Under the pieces are notes generated by a model. The model was given only the letters and a program-made list of their open reading frames with translations, was not told where the DNA came from and ran no database searches. Of a stretch of 34,747 nt of DNA, positions 29,496-34,747 are shown piece after piece. The stretch is from Roseateles sp. Its GTDB lineage: Bacteria; Pseudomonadota; Gammaproteobacteria; Burkholderiales; Burkholderiaceae. The stretch covers positions 1 to 34,747 of the forward strand of contig JAFAMW010000054.1 in assembly GCA_019232985.1 (NCBI GenBank), given 5' to 3'. The translations under genes were made by a program, and so were the position numbers. Position 1 is the first letter of the stretch; every line of letters begins with the position of its first letter.

Positions 29496-29966
29496 TCAGA
29501 GCTCGGTCTGCAGGCGGGCCAGCAGATCAGCGTGCACGCCGGCGTTGACTTCCTTGCGCAGGATGGCTTCGGCGCCCTTGACGGCCAGCGCAGCGACCTG
29601 CTCGCGCAGGGCTTCGCGGGCCTTCACGGCCTGCTGATCCGCCTCGGCCTTGGCCGCGGCGATGATCTTGTTGCCTTCCTCGGTGGCGCGGGCCTTGGCC
29701 TCTTCGATGATGGCCTGGGCGCGACGCTCGGCGTCGGCCAGGCGGCCGGCGACGTCGTTGCGGGCCTGGCCGAGTTCGGCCTCGACGCGCTTGTCGGCAG
29801 CAGCCAGGTCGGCCTTGGCCTTGTCGGCGGCAGCCAGGCCATCGGCGATCTTCTGCGCGCGCTCGTCCAGGGCCTTGGCGATCGGCGGCCAGACAAACTT
29901 CATCGTGAACCCGACCAGGGCCAGGAACACGATCAACTGAACGATCAGTGTTGCGGTAATGCTCAC
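29496..29966 (-). CDS. atpF: F1Fo ATP synthase subunit b
   Basis: A 156-residue peripheral-stalk subunit, two per enzyme. A single N-terminal transmembrane helix ([20 protein letters not shown]) is followed by [20 protein letters not shown] and a long charged Ala/Lys/Glu coiled coil to the C-terminus. Length is the usual 156. It follows atpE after an 82-bp gap that contains a hairpin. Confidence 0.97.
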   Translation of the reverse strand: MSITATLIVQLIVFLALVGFTMKFVWPPIAKALDERAQKIADGLAAADKAKADLAAADKRVEAELGQARNDVAGRLADAERRAQAIIEEAKARATEEGNKIIAAAKAEADQQAVKAREALREQVAALAVKGAEAILRKEVNAGVHADLLARLQTEL

Positions 29967-29992
29967 GGCTTCACCCTCTCTTTGGAATTGCC

Positions 29993-30026
29993 GGAACCCG
30001 CGCGCGCTTCACACGCCGCGGGCTCC
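29993..30026 (-). other. Hairpin in the atpE-atpF junction
   Basis: In minus-strand RNA, GGAGCCCGCG (30026-30017) pairs with CGCGGGUUCC (30002-29993), ten pairs including one G-U, with a 14-base loop. It lies between the genes for c (about ten copies per enzyme) and b (two copies). No strong U-run follows. It may protect the atpE message end or attenuate downstream transcription. Confidence 0.55.
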
Positions 30027-30048
30027 GAGGAGATGGCTGGGAGTCCGC

Positions 30049-30345
<297 letters not shown>

Positions 30346-30383
30346 TTAAAGGGAGAAAGGAACTACGAAACGGGTAATGCGGA

Positions 30384-31265
30384 TCAGTGGTGCTCGTGCG
30401 CCTGGCCGATGTAGACCAGCGTCAGCATCATGAACACGAAGGCCTGCAGCACGACGATCAGGATGTGGAAGATCGACCAGGCCAGGCCCAGGAAGACGTG
30501 CAGCACGCCGAGCGTCAAGCCACCGGCCGAGGCCGTGACGGCGCCGCCGAGCAGGGCGATCAGCAGGAAGATCAGTTCGCCGGCGTACATATTGCCGAAC
30601 AGCCGCATGCCGTGCGAGACCGTCTTGGCGACGTACTCGACGAGCTGCATGAACAGGTTGGCCACGCCCAGCAGCAGCGCGAACAGTGGGTTCTTGCTGG
30701 TGCCGAAGGGCGCCGTGACGAGCTCGTGCATCCAGCCGCCGAAGCCCTTGATCTTGATGTTGTAGTAGAAGCAGATCAGCAGCACGGTGACGGACATGCC
30801 CATGGTGATGGACAGGTCGGCCGTGGGCACGACGCGCAGGAAGGCGTGGTGGTCGCCGCTGGCGGTCTGCCAGATCGTCGGCAGCAGGTCCACGGGCAGG
30901 AAGTCCATGGCGTTGAGCAGAACGATCCAGACGAAGATCGTCAGGGCCAGCGGGGCCACGAACTTGCGGCTCGTGGCGTTGTGGACGATGCCCTTGGCCT
31001 GGCTGTCGACCATCTCGACGAGGAACTCGACGGCAGCCTGGAAGCGGCCCGGCACGCCGGCGGTGGCCTTGCTGGCCGCGCGCCACATGAAGAAGCAGGC
31101 CAGCACACCGATCAGGACCGAGAAGAAGATCGAGTCGATGTTGAAGACCGTGAAGTCCGCCGTGCCCACGTGGCCCGGAACTTGCAGCGACGTATCGCGC
31201 TGGAAGTGGTGCAAGTGGTGGGCGATGTACTCGCCGGGGCTTACGCCGTGCTCTTCTGCTGCCAT
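30384..31265 (-). CDS. atpB: F1Fo ATP synthase subunit a
   Basis: A 293-residue integral membrane stator subunit providing the proton half-channels. The essential arginine is in [15 protein letters not shown] (R221). Upstream membrane segments include [19 protein letters not shown] and [20 protein letters not shown]; the last helices cover [20 protein letters not shown]. The His-rich N-terminus ([13 protein letters not shown]) is typical of beta- and gamma-proteobacterial forms. Starts 16 bp after atpI and is followed by atpE. Confidence 0.97.
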   Translation of the reverse strand: MAAEEHGVSPGEYIAHHLHHFQRDTSLQVPGHVGTADFTVFNIDSIFFSVLIGVLACFFMWRAASKATAGVPGRFQAAVEFLVEMVDSQAKGIVHNATSRKFVAPLALTIFVWIVLLNAMDFLPVDLLPTIWQTASGDHHAFLRVVPTADLSITMGMSVTVLLICFYYNIKIKGFGGWMHELVTAPFGTSKNPLFALLLGVANLFMQLVEYVAKTVSHGMRLFGNMYAGELIFLLIALLGGAVTASAGGLTLGVLHVFLGLAWSIFHILIVVLQAFVFMMLTLVYIGQAHEHH

Positions 31266-31281
31266 GCTCGGAATCCGTCGG

Positions 31282-31791
31282 TCAGTGCTTTGTATTCATC
31301 CGGCCCCGCCAAAGCAGGGCCAGCCAGTTTGCTTTTAGGCACGCGGCCAGCACGACCAGCATGACTGGCCAGTGCAGGTCGCGCACCCGGATGACCACCG
31401 CCACCAGGATGGCGATGCTCATCGAAATCTTGATCAGCTCCCACAGGAAGAGCGAATGCAGCTTTACCGCAGCCATCCCGATGGAGCGCCGGGTCAGTCC
31501 CCACGCCATGACGGCGCCGGGCACGACCACCGCGGACGCTCCCCAGAACGCGGACCACGCGGCGCGCGGCGACCCGAACAGGGCCACCAGCGCGACGCAC
31601 AGCGCTCCCGCGAGCGTCTGCGCGCCAACCACCACCCAGGGCGACAGCAGAGACAGACGCGCGCGCAACGCCTGAGCCTCTTCGGGCGTCAGGGCAGGAG
31701 CGGCGTCCGCCTCGTCTGGGGCGTCCTTCCAGTCGTCATCCCAACCCAGCGGCGGGACATTTCGAGTCTCGCGCGGTGTGGGTTCGGTCAC
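31282..31791 (-). CDS. atpI: ATP synthase protein I (assembly factor)
   Basis: A 169-residue membrane protein first in the atp operon. The N-terminal 45 residues are acidic and hydrophilic ([16 protein letters not shown]); four hydrophobic segments follow (about 48-70, 78-98, 112-132, 138-158), with [20 protein letters not shown] between helices 2 and 3 as in AtpI proteins. AtpI assists c-ring assembly and is poorly conserved. The start codon is GTG at 31789-31791, with only a weak GAG upstream, so modest translation is expected. Preceded by a TATAAT box. Confidence 0.88.
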   Translation of the reverse strand: MTEPTPRETRNVPPLGWDDDWKDAPDEADAAPALTPEEAQALRARLSLLSPWVVVGAQTLAGALCVALVALFGSPRAAWSAFWGASAVVVPGAVMAWGLTRRSIGMAAVKLHSLFLWELIKISMSIAILVAVVIRVRDLHWPVMLVVLAACLKANWLALLWRGRMNTKH

Positions 31792-31823
31792 GTCTCGGGG
31801 GCTGCGGTCAGCAAAGCCGGCGG

Positions 31824-31868
31824 ATTATAGGGGGATTCGGACGCACCCCTTTACGGCCTCTTTACGCC
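31824..31868 (-). promoter_or_regulatory. atp operon promoter with upstream direct repeats
   Basis: TATAAT on the minus strand at 31829-31824 is a perfect -10 box 32 bases before the atpI GTG. The expected -35 position reads AAAGGG/TAAAGG and is poor. Covering it is a direct repeat, GCCGTAAAG (31857-31849) and GGCGTAAAG (31868-31860), spaced 11 bp, one helical turn, which could be an activator site compensating for the weak -35. This part is inference. Confidence 0.5.
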
Positions 31869-31883
31869 GCGTTTCAGCGCTCG

Positions 31884-32807
31884 CTAAGCCACCGGGAGAT
31901 GCACGCGATCCGGCGGCAGGCCCGGCACGTCGACCTCGACGCACAGCACGCAGCCGGCCCAGGCTTGTGCATCGAGCTCCTCGATGGGGCGGCCCTTGCG
32001 CGCCGTCGTGACGAACAAGGTGCGCATGTCCGGGCCGCCAAACGTCGGCATCGTCGGGCAGCGCACCGGCAGGCGCAACTCGCGCAGCACGCGGCCGTCA
32101 GGGGCGAGGCGCAGCAGGCGCTGCCCCTCGTACATCGCGACCCAATAGCAGCCTTCGACATCGACCGCCGCGCCATCGGGCCGGCCGCCGTAGGTCTCCA
32201 GCGGGGCGCCGGCCTCGCGCTGCGCGAACGACGCGAACACACGGCGGTTGGAGACCGCCCCGCTGCTAAGGTCGAAATCCAGCGCATAGATCTCGTGCGC
32301 CTTGGTGTCCGTCCAGTACAGCGTGCGGCCGTCCGGGCTCCAGCCCAGGCCGTTGGAGGTCGTGATGCCCTCGGCCACGCGCACGCCACCGCGCGCGTCG
32401 TAGCGGTACAGCGCGGCGTCAGGCGCGCGCGCATCGTCGATCGTGCCGACCCACAGGCGGCCGGCCGCGTCGGGCTTGCCGTCATTGAAACGCTGGCGCC
32501 CGGGATCGAAAGGCGGCGGCACCAGCGGCGTGAGCGCGCCGCTCGAAGTGTCGAAGCGCGACAGGCCGTCGCGTCCCGCCACCAGCAGGCCGCGCGCGTC
32601 GCCGTCGATCAGCGCGATGCAGCCGGGCTCGGCGGGCAGCGGCCAACGCTGCAGCGCGCCGCTGGCCGGATCGAGGCGGCGCAGCTCGTGCCCCGGGATG
32701 TCGACGTGATAGAGGCACTGCTCATCGGCGCTCCAGAGCGGCGACTCGCCGAGCTGCGAGGGTTCCGGATGCGCCAGGGCGACTTCGAACAGGGGAGCGG
32801 TAGGCAT
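31884..32807 (-). CDS. SMP-30/gluconolactonase family protein
   Basis: A 307-residue six-bladed beta-propeller of the SMP-30/gluconolactonase/LRE family, divalent-metal lactonases of sugar acids. Landmarks: LGESPLWSADEQCLYHVDIP (metal-binding Glu in GESP), RQRFNDGKPDAAGRLWVGTI (FNDGK Asn/Asp), TTSNGLGWSPDGRTLYWTDT (SNG and SPDG) and GGRPDGAAVDVEGCYWVAMY (PDG). The closing PTFGGPDMRTLFVTTA is typical. No signal peptide. It lies 37 bp downstream of the cytochrome b561-like gene on the same strand; no sugar-acid pathway genes are adjacent, so the natural lactone is unknown. Confidence 0.93.
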   Translation of the reverse strand: MPTAPLFEVALAHPEPSQLGESPLWSADEQCLYHVDIPGHELRRLDPASGALQRWPLPAEPGCIALIDGDARGLLVAGRDGLSRFDTSSGALTPLVPPPFDPGRQRFNDGKPDAAGRLWVGTIDDARAPDAALYRYDARGGVRVAEGITTSNGLGWSPDGRTLYWTDTKAHEIYALDFDLSSGAVSNRRVFASFAQREAGAPLETYGGRPDGAAVDVEGCYWVAMYEGQRLLRLAPDGRVLRELRLPVRCPTMPTFGGPDMRTLFVTTARKGRPIEELDAQAWAGCVLCVEVDVPGLPPDRVHLPVA

Positions 32808-32844
32808 GCGCGCAGCTTACGCGCGTACCTCGATGTAATCGACG

Positions 32845-33531
32845 CTAGAGATACGCCAGCCAGGTCGCCGCGCCCGCGAAGCAGGCCAGCAGCACCAGCG
32901 CGAGCACGCGCTGCGCCCAGCCGTCGCGCGACGAAGGCCAGCGCGCGTCGGCCGGCACGCGCTTGTCGCCATGCCACATGGCCGCGACGATGCCGCGCCC
33001 GCGCAGCGTGTAGACCGCCACCGCGATGAGGTGCATGGCCACGAGCCCGTAGATCAACCACTGACCGCCGCTCTTGTGCCAGGCCGTGGCCGCGGCCGTG
33101 ACGGCATCGGGAACGAAACGCGCGAGCGGCCCGGTCGTGGCCACCTCGTCGTCGGCGACGAGCCCGGTGCCGACCTGGGCGAGCAGCACGACCAGCATCA
33201 GGACGATGGCCAGCGAGCCCAGCGGGCTGTGGCCAACATCGCCTGCCTCATCCGGCCGCGACCGGCCGCGCAGGTAGCGCCAGGCCGCCACGGGTGAACA
33301 GGCGAAGCGCCTGAAGCGCGACCAATGCCCGCCGATCAAGCCCCAGACAAGGCGAAAGCCCAGCAGCGCGCCGCAGGCCAGCCCGAACCGCACGTGCCAG
33401 TCCAACGCGCCGGCCAATGCCGTGCCGACGGCTCCGCACACGGCTGCGATCAGCAGCCCGTGGAAGACGCGCGTCGGCAGGTCCCAGACGCGCAGTGTCT
33501 CGGTGTGTTGTCGCTTGTCAGCCATGCCCAT
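32845..33531 (-). CDS. Cytochrome b561-like membrane protein
   Basis: A 228-residue di-haem b-type membrane protein (bacterial cytochrome b561/hydrogenase-cytochrome-b-like). The N-terminal VWDLPTRVFHGLLIAAVCGA carries the first haem histidine after the conserved W-D-P-R-H pattern. WHVRFGLACGALLGFRLVWG is the second helix, LAIVLMLVVLLAQVGTGLVA the third, and GLVAMHLIAVAVYTLRGRGI the fourth with its histidine; a fifth hydrophobic segment ends the protein. It probably passes electrons from the quinone pool to a periplasmic cytochrome; the divergent cytochrome c'-type gene is an obvious candidate partner. ATG at 33525 is an alternative start. Confidence 0.9.
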   Translation of the reverse strand: MGMADKRQHTETLRVWDLPTRVFHGLLIAAVCGAVGTALAGALDWHVRFGLACGALLGFRLVWGLIGGHWSRFRRFACSPVAAWRYLRGRSRPDEAGDVGHSPLGSLAIVLMLVVLLAQVGTGLVADDEVATTGPLARFVPDAVTAAATAWHKSGGQWLIYGLVAMHLIAVAVYTLRGRGIVAAMWHGDKRVPADARWPSSRDGWAQRVLALVLLACFAGAATWLAYL

Positions 33532-33540
33532 ACCGGGCGC

Positions 33541-33573
33541 ACCATAGCGCAGTCACGGGGATGCGGTTATGGT
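33541..33573. promoter_or_regulatory. Symmetrical divergent promoter elements between the cytochrome genes
   Basis: ACCATA (33541-33546) and TATGGT (33568-33573) are reverse complements 21 bp apart in the 80-bp spacer. Each reads TATGGT outward, a plausible -10 hexamer for the divergent cytochrome b561-like and cytochrome c'-type genes. No matching -35 boxes are clear. Confidence 0.3.
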
Positions 33574-33611
33574 CGCGCCTTCCGTTCCTCTCATCGCCGA
33601 CTGGAGACCCG

Positions 33612-34064
33612 ATGAAGATCCGCCTGTTCGCCGCTGCCTGCCTGGCGACGGCCCTGACGCTGCCGGCCCACGCGCAGTTCGCCAAGCCGTCCGACGCCAT
33701 CAAGTACCGCCAGGCCGCGATGCGGCTGATGTCCGCGCACTTCGGGCGCGTCGCCGCCATGGCCAAGGGCAAGGTGGCCTACGACCCGAAGGTCGCAGGT
33801 GAGAACGCCGACATCTTCGCAGTGGTAGCCAAGCTGCCGATGCAGGCCTTCGGCGAAGGCACGGACAAGGGCGCCGACACCGATGCCAAGCCCGAGATCT
33901 GGAAGGAAGCCGCGCACTTCAAGCAGCACAACGACGAGCTGCTTGACGCCAGCGCCAAGCTGCCCGCCGCCGCGCGCTCGGGCGACCTCGCCCAGCTCAA
34001 GGCCGCCGTCGACGCCGTCGGCAAGAGCTGCAAGGCCTGCCACGACCACTTCAAGAACGACTGA
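33612..34064 (+). CDS. Cytochrome c'/c556 family protein
   Basis: A 150-residue periplasmic four-helix-bundle cytochrome. Residues 1-21 are a Sec signal (MKIRLFAAACLATALTLPAH, cleavage after AHA). The C-terminal haem motif CKACH (C140, C143, H144) sits in KSCKACHDHFK, as in cytochrome c' and c556. The N-terminal DAIKYRQAAMRLMSAHFGRV, with M39 near the sixth-ligand position, favours a low-spin c556-like type over a classical five-coordinate c', but this is not certain. GGAG precedes the ATG. Divergent from the b561-like gene, a recurrent pairing. Confidence 0.93.
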   Translation: MKIRLFAAACLATALTLPAHAQFAKPSDAIKYRQAAMRLMSAHFGRVAAMAKGKVAYDPKVAGENADIFAVVAKLPMQAFGEGTDKGADTDAKPEIWKEAAHFKQHNDELLDASAKLPAAARSGDLAQLKAAVDAVGKSCKACHDHFKND

Positions 34065-34077
34065 TCGGGAAGATCAG
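34061..34077. terminator. Short convergent-gene hairpin
   Basis: CTGATC (34061-34066) and GATCAG (34072-34077) form a 6-bp stem with a 5-base loop that overlaps both the cytochrome c' stop and the aminotransferase stop. There is no U-run, so a terminator role is tentative. Confidence 0.25.
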
Positions 34078-34747
34078 GGCGTCGGCTCTTCGATGCTTTC
34101 GAGCTGCTCGCGCAGCACCCGGCCCAGCACGGCCACGCCTTCCTTGATCAAATCGGGCGTGAGCGTCACGAACGACAGGCGCAGCGTGCGCTTGTCGGGC
34201 TGCTGCGCAAAAAAGGCCGCGCCGGGCACGTAGGCGATGCCGGCCTCGACGGCCACGTCGAGCAACGCCATCGCGTCGAAGCCCTCGGGCAGGCGGATCC
34301 AGAAGAACATGCCGCCTTCGGGCATCTGCCATTCGCAGCCGGCCGGTAGATGCGCCTTGAGCGCTTCGGCCATCGCGTCGCGATTGGCCTTGTAGCGCGC
34401 GCGGATGCTCGGCACGTGGCGGTCGAGGAAGCCGTCGCGAATCACTTCATGGACGACGCGCTGGTTGAAGCCCGGCGTGTGCAGGTCGGCGGCTTGCTTG
34501 GCCTGCAGCAGCTTGGGGAACAGCTCGCGCGGCGCGACGATGTAGCCGAGGCGGAAGCCCGGCGTCAGCACCTTCGAGAAGCTGCCGAGATACAGCGAGC
34601 CCTCAGGCCAGCGCGAGCTTAGCGAAGCCGGCGGCGGCGCGTCGAACCACAGGTCGCCGTAGGGGTTGTCTTCGACGATCGGCCGCGCGCGTGAGCTGCG
34701 CCGCGCACTCGCGCACCTGCGCGACCGAGCCCGGGTCGGCGACGTCG
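34074..34747 (-). CDS. PLP-dependent aminotransferase, partial (5' end outside window)
   Basis: The C-terminal about 200 residues of a fold-type I aminotransferase related to 2-aminoadipate (LysN-like)/MocR-type enzymes. PIVEDNPYGDLWFDAPPP holds the PLP-contact tyrosine region, SFSKVLTPGFRLGY the PLP-binding lysine, and KRTLRLSFV the carboxylate-binding arginine. The small domain with PEGGMFFWIRLPEG and VAVEAGIAYVPGAAFF is complete to the stop. Upstream of the VEDNPYG block (beyond about 34682) the reading frame stays open but the residues stop looking like the family, while an adjacent frame reads DPGSVAQVRECAAQLTRA, which does. This suggests a frameshift or sequencing error near the edge. 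Confidence 0.82.
   Translation of the reverse strand, partial: TSPTRARSRRCASARRSSRARPIVEDNPYGDLWFDAPPPASLSSRWPEGSLYLGSFSKVLTPGFRLGYIVAPRELFPKLLQAKQAADLHTPGFNQRVVHEVIRDGFLDRHVPSIRARYKANRDAMAEALKAHLPAGCEWQMPEGGMFFWIRLPEGFDAMALLDVAVEAGIAYVPGAAFFAQQPDKRTLRLSFVTLTPDLIKEGVAVLGRVLREQLESIEEPTP

Overview
The window looks like chromosomal DNA of a high-GC betaproteobacterium of the order Burkholderiales. The markers are a DUF4148 protein (a family concentrated in Burkholderiales), an atpIBEFHAGDC operon followed a few genes later by hemE and priA, a GC-rich palindromic repeat of the type common in Comamonadaceae-like genomes, and CrgA-type LysR regulators. Family calls are made by reading motifs; no database search was run.

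Region 1 (1-4383) has a more moderate base composition and looks like accessory DNA. It holds a HigB/HigA-like toxin-antitoxin pair with a 14-bp inverted repeat ending at the toxin start codon, about 450 gene-free bases with repeat-like debris, a LysR regulator divergent from an SDR oxidoreductase and an AhpD-like protein, and a second toxin-antitoxin pair of the ChpS/ChpB (MazE/MazF) type.

Region 2 (4384-18073) is extremely GC-rich. It holds a FUSC-family membrane protein, a LysR regulator divergent from an aldo/keto reductase, a DUF4148 secreted protein, another LysR regulator, a shortened ChaC-like gene, a GAF-GGDEF diguanylate cyclase, a strip of gene debris, a translationally coupled DUF1800/DUF1501 pair, a DUF2272 protein and priA. 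The priA gene carries an in-frame palindromic repeat between its helicase lobes.

Region 3 (18074-24334) starts with a priA-hemE spacer that has DnaA-box-like sites. It continues with hemE, a divergent lemA-TPM-TPM cassette, a hexose-6-phosphate mutarotase, and a three-lipoprotein operon (CsgG-like, DUF4810, DUF799).

Region 4 (24335-31883) is the complete F1Fo ATP synthase operon on the minus strand (atpI, B, E, F, H, A, G, D, C). It has a TATAAT box upstream of atpI, a strong terminator after atpC, and hairpins exactly at the c/b and alpha/gamma gene junctions, where product stoichiometry must drop.

Region 5 (31884-34747) holds an SMP-30-family hydrolase, a cytochrome b561-like membrane protein divergent from a cytochrome c'-type protein, and the C-terminal part of a PLP-dependent aminotransferase running off the right edge.

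No tRNA, rRNA, CRISPR array, intact insertion sequence or prophage was recognised. The observations most worth checking are the repeat inside priA, the junction hairpins in the atp operon, the DnaA-box-like sites beside priA, and the ChaC remnant lying in frame behind the GGDEF stop codon.
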